From Alphaproteobacteria bacterium casp-alpha6 (GTDB lineage Bacteria > Pseudomonadota > Alphaproteobacteria > Rhodobacterales > Rhodobacteraceae): a stretch of DNA of 64,000 nucleotides. The position numbers were made by a program, and so were the translations under genes. The notes beneath the pieces were generated by a model. That model searched no databases, was not told where the DNA came from, and worked only from the letters and a program-made list of their open reading frames with translations. Of this stretch, positions 15,217 through 24,834 are shown piece by piece (positions within the stretch are counted from its first letter, which is position 1; the number at the start of each line of letters is the position of its first letter). The stretch covers positions 1 to 64,000 of the forward strand of contig LFER01000020.1 of the NCBI GenBank assembly GCA_001510135.1. Direction: 5' to 3'.

Positions 15217-16491
15217 ATGGATAACATTGGCCCAATTTCCTTATGGGAACATACGTCCGAAGAACAGGCGGCGCAAAGCGCGGCGCTGCCGGACAAGGTC
15301 CTTGATGTTGCCATTATTGGTGGTGGCTATACAGGGCTCTCGACCGCCCTGCATACCGCAGAAAAAGGTCTTTCTGCCCATGTGTTTGAAGCAAACCATA
15401 TTGGATTTGGCGGGTCCGGTCGCAATGTGGGTTTGGTGAATGCCGCAGCCTGGCTTCCCCCCGAAAAGATCCAAAACATCCTTGGACCCGTCTACGGGGA
15501 CCGCTTCATCCGTCAGTTTTCAGATGGCCCTCAATATGTATTTGATCTGATAGAGCGATATCAAATTCGCTGCGAGCCGACGAAGACGGGAACATTGCAC
15601 GTGGCCCATAGCGCGAAGGGATTGAAAGATCTGCGGGCCCGCTTTGGACAGTGGCAGCGGCTTGGCGAACCCGTCGATTTGCTCAGCGCCGAAGAAACGG
15701 CGGATCTGGTGGGCTCTGAGCGGTTCTTTGGTGCGCTGCTTGATCACCGAGCCGGAACAATAAACCCGATGAGTTATTGCAGGGGGCTCGCGCGTGCCGC
15801 GTCTGCGGCAGGCGCAAAGATCAGCACTGGGGTCAGGGTCCAAAAACTTAAACAGATAGGTGATCTTTGGCAGGTGACTACATCTTCTGGCCTTGTCCGA
15901 GCCAAAGCAGTGGTGCTTGGAACAAATGCCTATACAGACGATCTATGGCCAGGGCTGCAAAATATATTTCACACCATCCATTACCTGCAGGTCTCCAGCG
16001 CGTCTTTGGGGTCACGGGCAGACAAAATACTTCCTGCACGACAAGGGCTATGGGATACGGGAAAGATTATGTTCAGCCTGCGAAAAGACATGGATAATCG
16101 TCTGATCATAGGTACGATGGGCCGCGCATTTGGCACTGCGCAACAGGGATTGACACAGCGCTGGGCGCAAAAGATGTTAAAGGCCATGTTTCCTGATCTG
16201 GGAGCGGTGTCCATCGCAGAGGTATGGCATGGCAAAATTGCCATGACTCCGGATCATTTGCCCGCGCTCTATCAACTGGCATCAGGGCTTTGGACGCCGA
16301 TTGGCTATAACGGACGCGGAATTGCGACAGGAACACTCTTTGGTCAGGTCATGGCAGAGGTTTTGACGGGCAAGGACCCTGCCACCCTGCCTCTGCCGAT
16401 AACGACCCCGCGTCCTGCCCCTTTGCGCGGGCTTACGCAGCAGATGTACGACATGGCCTTTAGCGCCAAACAGCTCTGGAAGGCTCTGTAA
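15217..16491 (+). CDS. FAD-dependent amine oxidoreductase (DAO family, PuuB/OrdL-like)
   Basis: A 424-residue flavoprotein. VLDVAIIGGGYTGLSTALHTAEKG is the GxGxxG dinucleotide site near residue 32, GFGGSGRNVG is the conserved FAD loop of gamma-glutamylputrescine oxidase-like enzymes, and IGYNGRGIATG near the end closes the FAD site. Members oxidise secondary amines or amino acids such as gamma-glutamylputrescine, sarcosine or related osmolytes. No aldehyde dehydrogenase or glutamine-synthetase-like partner is adjacent, so the substrate is open. The ATG at 15217 (AGGGACG upstream) gives the family N-terminus. It lies tail to tail with the cytochrome b561 gene. Confidence 0.82.
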   Translation: MDNIGPISLWEHTSEEQAAQSAALPDKVLDVAIIGGGYTGLSTALHTAEKGLSAHVFEANHIGFGGSGRNVGLVNAAAWLPPEKIQNILGPVYGDRFIRQFSDGPQYVFDLIERYQIRCEPTKTGTLHVAHSAKGLKDLRARFGQWQRLGEPVDLLSAEETADLVGSERFFGALLDHRAGTINPMSYCRGLARAASAAGAKISTGVRVQKLKQIGDLWQVTTSSGLVRAKAVVLGTNAYTDDLWPGLQNIFHTIHYLQVSSASLGSRADKILPARQGLWDTGKIMFSLRKDMDNRLIIGTMGRAFGTAQQGLTQRWAQKMLKAMFPDLGAVSIAEVWHGKIAMTPDHLPALYQLASGLWTPIGYNGRGIATGTLFGQVMAEVLTGKDPATLPLPITTPRPAPLRGLTQQMYDMAFSAKQLWKAL

Positions 16492-16511
16492 TCAAAGTTG
16501 AACCCGATGTG

Positions 16512-16985
16512 TTACCACCACATGCGCTTAAACAGGTTCGACTTTAGCACAAAATAGTGAAAGAGCGACGCGCCCACATGCAAAAACAGCAACAAAAGAA
16601 GCGCCGTCTTAAGGATCTCATGCGCATTGCCGGCCCCTTCGGACAGCTGAAACCAAGCAAACCCTCCAGAAATCGGCAGCAGCAGCAAAACTCCGTAAAA
16701 ACTCCAATGCACGATTTTTGAAGCCAACTCCATCAAGGCAGCATTTTCTTTGGGATAGGACGGAACCCCCTGCCCCATACGCACCCAAAGCCGCGTGACG
16801 ATCAAAAGAAATACCACGCCACCAAACACGAGGTGCAGACCGATTAGGGCGCTTGGCACCACTTCTTGTCCTTCCAATCGAAGTTCAAAGGCTTCCGAAA
16901 TCGGCTCGTGAAAAACAAATTGCCCTAGGATCAAAATGAAAACGATCCAATGTAGCCATATTTGTAGATTTGAATATTTTTGCAT
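16512..16985 (-). CDS. Cytochrome b561 family protein
   Basis: A 157-residue membrane protein with four helices. Histidines that could bind two b haems are visible: HWIVF in helix 1, GLHLVFGG in helix 2, KIVHWSFYG in helix 3 and LHVGASLFHYF in helix 4, the spacing of the bacterial di-haem CybB group. Such proteins pass electrons between the quinone pool and periplasmic partners, or scavenge superoxide. The ATG at 16985 has AGGAG 9 bases upstream; an ATG three codons earlier would be too close to that site. No partner catechol or YceI-like gene is next to it. Confidence 0.85.
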   Translation of the reverse strand: MQKYSNLQIWLHWIVFILILGQFVFHEPISEAFELRLEGQEVVPSALIGLHLVFGGVVFLLIVTRLWVRMGQGVPSYPKENAALMELASKIVHWSFYGVLLLLPISGGFAWFQLSEGAGNAHEILKTALLLLLFLHVGASLFHYFVLKSNLFKRMWW

Positions 16986-17187
16986 TTCCCGCATCTCCTT
17001 TTCTTTGGAGGCGGAAGATATAGCATTTTCAGGACAGCTCCAAGTCGATTTCTAAAAACCAATGACAGAGCGGGTTATGAGATTTCTTCTGCTTGAAGGG
17101 TCGAGCTTTTTGAACAATCTACCCTGTGCAGGGTCCCGTTAAAAATCCAGCGCGGCTTCAATCTGAGCCAAATTCGGTCGTACCAGA

Positions 17188-18987
17188 TCAGCTATCCATT
17201 TTCAGAGCAGATATAAATGCCTCCTGAGGAATATCGACTCGGCCGAATTGACGCATCTTTTTCTTGCCGGCCTTTTGTTTGTCCAAAAGTTTGCGTTTGC
17301 GCGTCGCATCCCCACCGTAACATTTCGCCGTCACATCTTTGCGCAGAGCGGCGAGTGTTTCGCGTGCAATCACTTTGCCGCCAATCGCGGCTTGGATGGG
17401 GATTTTGAACATATGGCGCGGGATAAGATCCTTGAGCTTTTCACACATCGCCCGTCCCCGCGTTTCCGCACGATCCCGATGCACCATAACTGACAGGGCG
17501 TCCACGGGTTCGTCGTTCACCAGAATAGACATCTTGACCAGATTATCCCGGCGATATTCCGTCATCTGGTAATCAAAACTCGCATAGCCTTTTGTCACAG
17601 ATTTAAGCCGGTCATAGAAATCAAAGACCACCTCGTTAAGAGGCAAATCATAGACAACCATCGCGCGGCTGCCCGCATAGGTGAGATCCTGTTGGATGCC
17701 GCGCCGATCCTGACAAAGTTTCAACACGTCGCCAAGATATTCATCAGGGACAAGGATAGTTGCTTTGATCCGTGGTTCTTCAAGGTGATCCACTTTGCTC
17801 AGATCTGGCATATCCGCAGGATTGTGCAGCTCGATCATTTCTCCGTCACGCATATAGATGTGATAAATCACAGAGGGCGCGGTTGTGATCAGTTCGATAT
17901 TATATTCACGTTCAATCCGATCACGAATGACCTCAAGGTGCAAAAGACCTAAAAATCCGCAACGAAATCCGAAGCCCAGCGCAGCCGAAGTTTCCATTTC
18001 AAAACTAAAAGACGCGTCGTTTAGCGCCAATTTTTCAATTGCATCGCGCAGATCTTCAAATTCTGAACTGTCCACAGGGAACAGTCCGCAAAATACCACA
18101 GGTTGACTTGGCTTGAACCCCGGCAATGCCGTTTCCGCGCCTTTTTTCTCATGGGTGATCGTATCCCCTACGCGGGTATCGCGTACCTGTTTGATAGAGG
18201 CTGTGATAAAACCGATTTCTCCGGGCCCAAGCTCCGTAACATGTTCCATTTCAGGACGGAAAACCCCAATCCGGTCCACGTAATGCACGGACCCGTTGGA
18301 CATCATTTTCACCCGATCCCCTTTTTTAAGGACACCGTGAATAATGCGCACAAGCACAACAACGCCCAGATAACTGTCGTACCAACTATCGACGAGCATC
18401 GCCTGTAAAGGTGCGGTTTTGTCCCCTTTGGGCGCAGGAAGGCGTTTAACGATCGCTTCCAGCGTTTCCTTGATGCCAATACCTGTTTTCGCGCTGACCT
18501 GAATGGCGTCGCTGGCGTCAATACCAATCACATCTTCGATCTGTTCGGCCACACGGTCACAATCGCTTGCGGGAAGATCGATTTTGTTGAGAACAGGTAC
18601 AATTTCATGATCGGCATCAATGGCCTGATACACATTGGCCAGCGTCTGCGCCTCAACCCCTTGGGTGCTGTCCACCACCAGAAGCGATCCTTCAACCGCA
18701 CGCATGGACCGGCTGACTTCATATGCAAAATCCACATGACCTGGCGTGTCAATCAGATTGAGGATGTAACGTTCGCCATCCTCTGCATCATATTCAATAC
18801 GCACCGTATTGGCCTTGATTGTGATGCCCCTCTCGCGTTCGATATCCATCGAGTCGAGAAGTTGCTCTTTCATATCGCGATCCTTAACGGTCCCCGTCGA
18901 TTGGATCAAACGATCGGCCAAGGTCGATTTCCCATGATCAATATGGGCAACGATTGAGAAATTACGGATATGGCTAAGTTCTGTCAT
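17188..18987 (-). CDS. lepA: Elongation factor 4 (LepA)
   Basis: A 599-residue translational GTPase, exactly family length. The G1 loop is [12 protein letters not shown], the switch region RGITIKA, G3 DTPGHVDF and G4 NKIDLP; the C-terminal LepA-specific domain ends with [19 protein letters not shown], the conserved tail that enters the ribosome. EF4 back-translocates or helps initiation and assembly under stress. The start [10 protein letters not shown] at 18987 matches the family; an upstream in-frame start at 19023 would only add residues without similarity. It is monocistronic as far as can be seen; about 200 bases without a gene separate it from cytochrome b561. Confidence 0.97.
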   Translation of the reverse strand: MTELSHIRNFSIVAHIDHGKSTLADRLIQSTGTVKDRDMKEQLLDSMDIERERGITIKANTVRIEYDAEDGERYILNLIDTPGHVDFAYEVSRSMRAVEGSLLVVDSTQGVEAQTLANVYQAIDADHEIVPVLNKIDLPASDCDRVAEQIEDVIGIDASDAIQVSAKTGIGIKETLEAIVKRLPAPKGDKTAPLQAMLVDSWYDSYLGVVVLVRIIHGVLKKGDRVKMMSNGSVHYVDRIGVFRPEMEHVTELGPGEIGFITASIKQVRDTRVGDTITHEKKGAETALPGFKPSQPVVFCGLFPVDSSEFEDLRDAIEKLALNDASFSFEMETSAALGFGFRCGFLGLLHLEVIRDRIEREYNIELITTAPSVIYHIYMRDGEMIELHNPADMPDLSKVDHLEEPRIKATILVPDEYLGDVLKLCQDRRGIQQDLTYAGSRAMVVYDLPLNEVVFDFYDRLKSVTKGYASFDYQMTEYRRDNLVKMSILVNDEPVDALSVMVHRDRAETRGRAMCEKLKDLIPRHMFKIPIQAAIGGKVIARETLAALRKDVTAKCYGGDATRKRKLLDKQKAGKKKMRQFGRVDIPQEAFISALKMDS

Positions 18988-19193
18988 ACTGCGTGATATG
19001 AGTTGAATTTTGGTATTGGTCAAGGGATGAAAATGCGCGGATCATAACCCGCTTTGATGGGTTTCTATCAGGTCATCCAAAGACATGGAAGTTTTGCCCA
19101 TTCTAACAACCCTATCAGGTGAATTGACGTCATCGTTTTGTCTATGTTAGCGAGATCATGGGTCAGGGGATATCGATTGAGGAGACCGAACAG

Positions 19194-19499
19194 ATGTTCG
19201 CATCCAAAATCGGTGCCGTCGGTGCCATCCTTTTATTGTGCATACCATCGATCAGCTACAGTGAAGCTTTGAAAAAAGCCTGCATGGAGGCCAAACAAAT
19301 AAAATCCAGCAGGGTCTGTCAGTGTTTACAAAAAACGGCAGATCAGACTCTGACCAGATCGGAACAATTTCGTGTTGTCACATTTTTGAAAAATCCCGAT
19401 ATTTCGCAGGCTGTCAAAGCATCTGAAAGCAGGACCGATAAGATATTCTGGTCCAAATTTTCCCGCTTTGGTCGACTTGCAGAACGACGTTGTTCATAA
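19194..19499 (+). CDS. Small secreted cysteine-containing protein
   Basis: A 101-residue protein with a clear signal peptide (MFASKIGAVGAILLLCIPSISYS, cut before Glu-Ala). The mature part has Cys pairs (KACMEAKQ, RVCQCLQKTAD, and a C-terminal RRCS) that should form disulfides in the periplasm. It resembles a roseobacter family sometimes labelled arginine transporter without evidence; there is no transporter fold here. The ATG at 19194 has GGAG 8 bases upstream. Its last six bases overlap the end of the convergent esterase gene. Function unknown. Confidence 0.65.
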   Translation: MFASKIGAVGAILLLCIPSISYSEALKKACMEAKQIKSSRVCQCLQKTADQTLTRSEQFRVVTFLKNPDISQAVKASESRTDKIFWSKFSRFGRLAERRCS

Positions 19500-20258
19500 G
19501 CCTTGATTAAAAAACACTCTGAGCGCCTCCTCAAAGGCGCGCGGCCTCTCTGCATGGATCCAATGGCCCGCGTTGGGAATTCTGGCAAAAACGGCCGACG
19601 GGAAAAGCGTTTTGATTTTTTCACGCATTTGTGGCAGGACATAGCTGCTATTACCGCCTGAAAGAAACAGTGTTTTCTTTTCAAAATGACCCTTGGTGTC
19701 AGGAAAGCCCAGAATTTTGGGCATCTCTTTTTCAAGAATGTCCAAATTCAGCCGCCAGCGGCGGTGTTCGATGTCCACAGATTGAACAAAAAAATCCCGC
19801 AGACCGGCGTCATCGATGCTCAGGCCCAATTGTTCGCGCACCTCTGCGCGGCTTTTCACGTTGGAGAAATCCACCGATTGCATGGCTTTGATGAATTGCG
19901 TTTGATCATGTCCGTATGCGACTGGCGCGATATCGGCGATGCACAGGCGGGCAACCAGATCAGGATCTGTGATCGCAAGCACCATTGCCGCCTTTCCCCC
20001 CATCGAATGCCCCATCACATCACAGGGCGCGCCGATATGCGCGATGACATCTTTTAAATCTTGGGCAAGATCATGGTAACTGTGGCTTTGAAACCAAGGG
20101 CTCGATCCGTGATTGCGATGGTCCACGGCAATCACGCGACGCGTATCTGAAAGCCGTTTTGCGATCACACCCCAATTTCGCCCAGACCCAAAAAGCCCGT
20201 GCGCGATGATCAATGGGGGATAATCCTTAGGTCCGGGATGGTCGATGAAATTCAACAT
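19494..20258 (-). CDS. Alpha/beta hydrolase, YbfF-like esterase
   Basis: A 254-residue alpha/beta hydrolase. LIIAHGLFGSGRNWG is the oxyanion loop, GHSMGGKAAM holds the nucleophile Ser, the acid is probably in the DIAPV region or the following strand, and the final His is in NAGHWIHAERP. YbfF-type enzymes cleave short-chain acyl esters and thioesters. The catalytic set is complete and the length normal. It lies directly downstream of dapA on the same strand, about 30 bases away, so the two may be co-transcribed. Confidence 0.85.
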   Translation of the reverse strand: MLNFIDHPGPKDYPPLIIAHGLFGSGRNWGVIAKRLSDTRRVIAVDHRNHGSSPWFQSHSYHDLAQDLKDVIAHIGAPCDVMGHSMGGKAAMVLAITDPDLVARLCIADIAPVAYGHDQTQFIKAMQSVDFSNVKSRAEVREQLGLSIDDAGLRDFFVQSVDIEHRRWRLNLDILEKEMPKILGFPDTKGHFEKKTLFLSGGNSSYVLPQMREKIKTLFPSAVFARIPNAGHWIHAERPRAFEEALRVFFNQGL

Positions 20259-20288
20259 CCCTTGTACCCTGGTTCATATTTTTGCGCC

Positions 20289-21164
20289 TTAATTGGTCAA
20301 TCCTGCATGGCGCAATGCAGCACGCAGAAGGTCTTTTGTCCCCTCTGTCAAAGGCGTCAATGGCAGGCGGACTTCGTCACTGCAGAGCCCCAATTCAGAC
20401 ATTGCAAATTTTACCCCCACAAGGCCGGGTTCGGTGAAAACCGCCTGATGAAGCGGCATGAGGCGATCCTGTATCTCAAGCGCTTTTGCGTAATCGCCCG
20501 TTAGACAGGCGCTTTGCAATGCGGAGCATAGCGCAGGCGCGACATTTGCGGTGACCGAAATACAGCCTACCCCACCTTGCGCATTGAACCCATGTGCAGT
20601 GGCGTCTTCCCCAGAGATTTGTAAGAAATCCACTCCGCAGGTAATACGTTGTTGCGACACGCGCGACAGATCCCCTGTAGCATCCTTCACTCCGATGATA
20701 CGGGGAAGTTTTGCGAGTTCACCCATCGTTTTAGGCGACATATCCACCACGGAACGCGGTGGAATATTGTAAATTACAATCGGCAATTCCACCGCATCAT
20801 GTAAGGTTGCGAAATGGGCATAGAGCCCTTCTTGTGTGGGCTTGTTGTAATAAGGTGTCACAACGAGGGCAGCATCGGCACCGACCGCTTTGGCGTGTTT
20901 CATGTGGCGCAGAGACTCGGCCGTATTATTCGAACCAGCACCGGCGACAACTGGCACACGTCCCGCCGCCGCTTTGACCGTTTCGGTGACCACCATTTCA
21001 TGTTCTTCATGGGTCAGCGTCGGGCTTTCCCCGGTGGTTCCAACAGGTACCAAACCGTGGGTTCCCTGTTCGATATGCCACTCCACCAACTTTTTGAGCG
21101 TATCCACATCCACCTGACCGTTTTTGAACGGTGTGACCAATGCAACAAGTGATCCTCTCAGCAT
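20289..21164 (-). CDS. dapA: 4-hydroxy-tetrahydrodipicolinate synthase
   Basis: A 291-residue TIM-barrel aldolase that condenses pyruvate with aspartate semialdehyde in lysine and diaminopimelate synthesis. GTTGESPTL contacts pyruvate, [14 protein letters not shown] supplies the catalytic Tyr, and [10 protein letters not shown] carries the Schiff-base Lys at about 162. The length is standard. It diverges from the lytic transglycosylase gene across about 140 bases, which pairs a cell-wall precursor gene with a cell-wall cutting gene. lysA, the last step of the same pathway, is at 41-42 kb. Confidence 0.96.
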   Translation of the reverse strand: MLRGSLVALVTPFKNGQVDVDTLKKLVEWHIEQGTHGLVPVGTTGESPTLTHEEHEMVVTETVKAAAGRVPVVAGAGSNNTAESLRHMKHAKAVGADAALVVTPYYNKPTQEGLYAHFATLHDAVELPIVIYNIPPRSVVDMSPKTMGELAKLPRIIGVKDATGDLSRVSQQRITCGVDFLQISGEDATAHGFNAQGGVGCISVTANVAPALCSALQSACLTGDYAKALEIQDRLMPLHQAVFTEPGLVGVKFAMSELGLCSDEVRLPLTPLTEGTKDLLRAALRHAGLTN

Positions 21165-21303
21165 CTAACGCTCCTTTCGCTGTATCTGTCTATCCAAATG
21201 AGTGAAGCAAATTATCGCCGAGGTACAGGAAGTCTCTGGCGATCTCAACCCAAAGCGCTACACTTCTAGGCAAATATCCGTTTCGCGCCAGAAATTACAA
21301 GTT

Positions 21304-23235
21304 ATGTTAACCAAGGTTTTGGGAATTTTTTTGATTATTTCTTATGCGGCTGTGGCACAGGCAAACCCACGTCCGCTTGCGAATGCCTTTTCGGCAATGA
21401 AACAGGACAATTGGGACCTTGCCTTTGATCTCGCCAGCCGCGACGGAGAGATTGCACGCGATATTATTGAATGGCATTGGCATCGTGCGCAAAAAGGCAC
21501 GGCAGAGGCCGCTTTGTCATTTTTGAACCAACGGCCCGATTGGCCGGGGCTTCCCTATTTCAGAAAACGCTCGGAAGGGTCTTTTCTAAGTGCATCGATG
21601 AAACAGACAGCGCAGTTTTTCGCAAAAGAAGCCCCCCAAACGGCGGAGGGCGCCCTTGCATATGCCCGTGCCCTTGAGGCAGGCAAGCAGGCCAAAGACG
21701 CAAATGCTTTGATCAAGCGGGCTTGGGAAAGCTTTGAAATGGATGCAGAACTGCAGGACGCCTATGTAACGCAATACGGTTCGGTGATAAAATCCAGTTC
21801 GCCAGAACGCTTGCGCGAAATGCTCTGGCAGCAGAATTTTGGACAGGTGCGCGCCCTGTTGCCACATCTGACGTCCCAAGACCATGCACTGGCGATGGCC
21901 TGTCTGGCGCTTTATGCCGGCAAAGATGGCGTAGATCCGCTTATTTCTAAACTGTCCAAATCCATGCGTAGTGAACCTGTGCTGGCCCATGCACGGTTCA
22001 CTTGGCGCATGAAAACACGGAACCGCTCTTCTGCTATTGAAATGATTCAAAGCGCCAGCAAATCGGCCAAATCGCTGGGACGGCCCGAAGTTTGGGCCGT
22101 GGATCGACGTACAATCGCGCGCGACCTTCTTTTTGATAAGAAATACAAAACTGCCTATCGTCTGGCGGCGAACCACCACCTCTCAAGTGGGACCGATTAC
22201 TCAGATTTGGAATGGATTGCAGGATATACGGCGCTGCGTCATCTAAACGACCCGAAAACCGCACAGGTACATTTTGAACGCATGTTGTTGGCGGTCGATA
22301 CACCCATATCTCTGGGGCGTGCCTATTATTGGCTTGCACAGGCACATAAAAAGCAGGGACGCACAGCTGAGGCACAAAAAATATTTGCACAGGGTGCTGA
22401 ACATCAAACCAGCTTCTATGGGCTTCTGAGCGCCGAAGAAATTTCTGCCCCCTTCCCCTATCGCTTTGATCCTTTGCCAGAGCTACCTGATTGGCGAAGT
22501 GCCTCTTTTCGAAAAAGCAGCGTCTTCAAGGCCGCCATATTGCTCTTTGCATCCGGTGAAGACGCTCTTGGAGAACGGTTTATTACCCATCTGGCCGAAA
22601 CTCTCAGCGATCGTGAAATCGATCAGATGACAGATTTTCTCGAAGAATATCAGCGTCCACATGTCCTTGTGATGCTCGGAAAGCGCAAGGCAAGCCAAGG
22701 TAAGAATTTTCCACGACCTTACTTTGCTCTGCATCCTTTAGCACAAGAGGGATATTCCGTTCCGGCACAGCTAAGCCTTTCTATTGCACGGCGTGAAAGC
22801 GAATTTGACCCCAAAGTCGTCTCGCCGGCTGGGGCGGCAGGCCTTATGCAGGTTATGCCCCGCACGGCGCGGGAGATGGCAGGAAAAATTGGGGTGCGCT
22901 ATGATCAAAACCGCATGACACGCGACTGGAAATATAATGCCCGTCTGGGAACCGCCTATCTTAAGGAATTAAACGAACGCTTTGGCTCCAATCCGGTACT
23001 TGTCTCGGTTGCCTATAACGCAGGACCGACGCGTGCAGAAAACTGGAGCGCACTTTTAGGTGATCCGCGCAGCAAGAAAATAAATATTGTTGATTGGATC
23101 GAAATGATCCCTTTTGATGAGACACGCAATTATGTGATGCGCACTGCCGAAAGTATTCCGATGTATCGGGCAAGACTGGGAAAAGATCCCCTTCCGGTCC
23201 CCTTTTCACAGTTCCTTCAGGGGGCTGGTTTTTAA
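21304..23235 (+). CDS. slt: Soluble lytic murein transglycosylase
   Basis: A 643-residue periplasmic enzyme that cleaves peptidoglycan glycan chains to 1,6-anhydro ends. The signal peptide ends at AQA before Asn-Pro-Arg. A long alpha-superhelix follows (about 30-480), then the catalytic SLT domain: IARRESEFDPK with the acid Glu, SPAGAAGLMQVMP, and NPVLVSVAYNAGP, all family signatures. The ATG at 21304 gives the signal peptide; an upstream in-frame start at 21202 would bury it. Its 3' end overlaps the EamA transporter gene by 30 bases, tail to tail. Confidence 0.93.
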   Translation: MLTKVLGIFLIISYAAVAQANPRPLANAFSAMKQDNWDLAFDLASRDGEIARDIIEWHWHRAQKGTAEAALSFLNQRPDWPGLPYFRKRSEGSFLSASMKQTAQFFAKEAPQTAEGALAYARALEAGKQAKDANALIKRAWESFEMDAELQDAYVTQYGSVIKSSSPERLREMLWQQNFGQVRALLPHLTSQDHALAMACLALYAGKDGVDPLISKLSKSMRSEPVLAHARFTWRMKTRNRSSAIEMIQSASKSAKSLGRPEVWAVDRRTIARDLLFDKKYKTAYRLAANHHLSSGTDYSDLEWIAGYTALRHLNDPKTAQVHFERMLLAVDTPISLGRAYYWLAQAHKKQGRTAEAQKIFAQGAEHQTSFYGLLSAEEISAPFPYRFDPLPELPDWRSASFRKSSVFKAAILLFASGEDALGERFITHLAETLSDREIDQMTDFLEEYQRPHVLVMLGKRKASQGKNFPRPYFALHPLAQEGYSVPAQLSLSIARRESEFDPKVVSPAGAAGLMQVMPRTAREMAGKIGVRYDQNRMTRDWKYNARLGTAYLKELNERFGSNPVLVSVAYNAGPTRAENWSALLGDPRSKKINIVDWIEMIPFDETRNYVMRTAESIPMYRARLGKDPLPVPFSQFLQGAGF

Positions 23236-24087
23236 TCGTTCCCGCCACAAGGTAAATAGCCCCGCTCCAATGACAACCGCGCTGCCAAGGGCGATGTGAA
23301 AGCTCAGCGTCTCTCCGAAGACGGCTATCCCGATCAGGGTGACAAAAACCAGATGGAAATAGGCGAAAGGCTGCAACACGCTGGCTTCTGCCAATTCATA
23401 GCACTTGATCAACAACCAATGGCCTAGGGCTCCACTGACACACAATGTTCCCATCCAAAGCCAATCATTTGGCGTCATGTTTTCCCAAGACCAAATTCCG
23501 ACAAAGGTTGCCAGCACAGCACCCACGGTTCCAGTCCAGAAAAACGACGTACTGGTACGGTCAGTACGCGCGACATACCTATTTAACAGACCATAGACAG
23601 CAAACAACAATGCAGAGATAAATGGCAATGCGGCTGCGATGCTGAAAACCCCTGCCCCCGGTTGCAGCACAATCAGCAATCCCACAAACCCGATCCCAAT
23701 TGCAATCCAGCGTCGCCAACCGACCTTTTCACCGAGAATCGGACCCGAAAGTGCCGCAATCATCAGTGGATAACAGGCAAAAATCGCGTGGCTGGCAATA
23801 AGGCCCAGATACGTAAAGCCCAGAATGGCAATCCAGATCTCAACCGCCAAAATGACCCCACGCAAAATTTGCAATCCCACAACGGGGGATCTGGCAACAG
23901 CCTTAATTCCGCCTTCTGTACGCGTTGCCAGCCAAAGAACGAAAGCCGCAAAAAACCAATAGCGGACCATGACAACCATCTCAACATTATAGGTTGACGC
24001 GAGATGCCTTGAAATCCCGTCCTGTGAGGCAAAAACAAACATGGTGAGGATCATCAACAAAATACCGCTACGGAGATTATTCTGCAT
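23206..24087 (-). CDS. EamA/DMT family transporter
   Basis: A 293-residue inner-membrane protein with ten hydrophobic segments in two EamA halves (FLFASQDGISRHLA to about 140, and LPFISALLFAVYGLLNRYVA to about 280). The internal duplication is typical of drug/metabolite exporters. The substrate is unknown; relatives export amino acids, purines or vitamins. The ATG at 24087 overlaps the mnmD stop by 11 bases, so the two are translationally coupled. That coupling does not reveal a functional link, as the same arrangement is common in compact genomes. Confidence 0.85.
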   Translation of the reverse strand: MQNNLRSGILLMILTMFVFASQDGISRHLASTYNVEMVVMVRYWFFAAFVLWLATRTEGGIKAVARSPVVGLQILRGVILAVEIWIAILGFTYLGLIASHAIFACYPLMIAALSGPILGEKVGWRRWIAIGIGFVGLLIVLQPGAGVFSIAAALPFISALLFAVYGLLNRYVARTDRTSTSFFWTGTVGAVLATFVGIWSWENMTPNDWLWMGTLCVSGALGHWLLIKCYELAEASVLQPFAYFHLVFVTLIGIAVFGETLSFHIALGSAVVIGAGLFTLWRERLKTSPLKEL

Positions 24088-24769
24088 CCTGTGCCTCTTT
24101 ATATGCCAAGCTCATATGACGTTTTCGTCCATAACCTTTAATACGCTGGACCCGAAACCCGGCAGCTTCTAGGTTGCGCCTAACGAATCCGGCGGCGGTG
24201 TAGGTGGCAGCGCTTCCGCCATTTTTGGTGTGTTCAAAAACCGAACAAAGCAATTCTGCGCCCCAAAGCTCCGGATTTTTCGCCGGTGAAAATCCGTCAA
24301 GATACCAACAATCCGCGTTGTTTTCCCACTCCGGAAGCATTTTGCGAGCATCCCCCACCTTCAGATTAAGCACCACGTCCGGCCAGATCATTTGCCCCGT
24401 TTCCAAAAGGTCACTCCAACCGTCAATAAGCCCAGAAGACAGAGGGGCTAAATCTTCAAACGGAGCCAATGCGCGGGCAAGATCTACTTTTGTCAGCGGA
24501 TAAGCTTCGAAGCTTGTGAACTGCAGCTGTCCAACCTGACCAGAGCGTCGCCATTCGAGCAGAGTTGCCAGAAAATTTAGTCCTGTGCCAAAGCCAAGCT
24601 CACCAATGGAAAACCCATCAACAAATCGCTCGGGCAACGTGTTGGCTTTTAAAAACACATGTTGTGTTTCACCAAAACCGTTTTCCAATGAATAGTAAGG
24701 ATCATCAAAGCGCTTGGACACAGGGACCTGATCACCCTTCCATTCAAGATCAGGACAGACAGTTTTCAT
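24077..24769 (-). CDS. mnmD: tRNA 5-methylaminomethyl-2-thiouridine methyltransferase MnmD
   Basis: A 230-residue SAM-dependent methyltransferase that performs the last methylation of mnm5s2U34 in tRNA wobble positions. The N-terminal FDDPYYSLENGFGETQHVFL stretch is diagnostic for MnmD, GELGFGTGLNFLA is the SAM loop, and WYLDGFSPAKNPELW is the family's active-site motif. In E. coli this domain is fused to the oxidase MnmC(o); here the oxidase-like gene is separate and divergent at 24835. Length fits stand-alone MnmD. Confidence 0.92.
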   Translation of the reverse strand: MKTVCPDLEWKGDQVPVSKRFDDPYYSLENGFGETQHVFLKANTLPERFVDGFSIGELGFGTGLNFLATLLEWRRSGQVGQLQFTSFEAYPLTKVDLARALAPFEDLAPLSSGLIDGWSDLLETGQMIWPDVVLNLKVGDARKMLPEWENNADCWYLDGFSPAKNPELWGAELLCSVFEHTKNGGSAATYTAAGFVRRNLEAAGFRVQRIKGYGRKRHMSLAYKEAQDAE

Positions 24770-24834
24770 GCACGCGCCTTGCGGAAGGTTTTAATCACAT
24801 CTAAGGCCTTTAGCCAAAGAATTAGGACGGCGCA

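Noticed and set aside
17107-17187. Possible protein tail after lepA ([16 protein letters not shown])
   Set aside because: Too short, overlaps the lepA end in another frame and has no start; likely chance.
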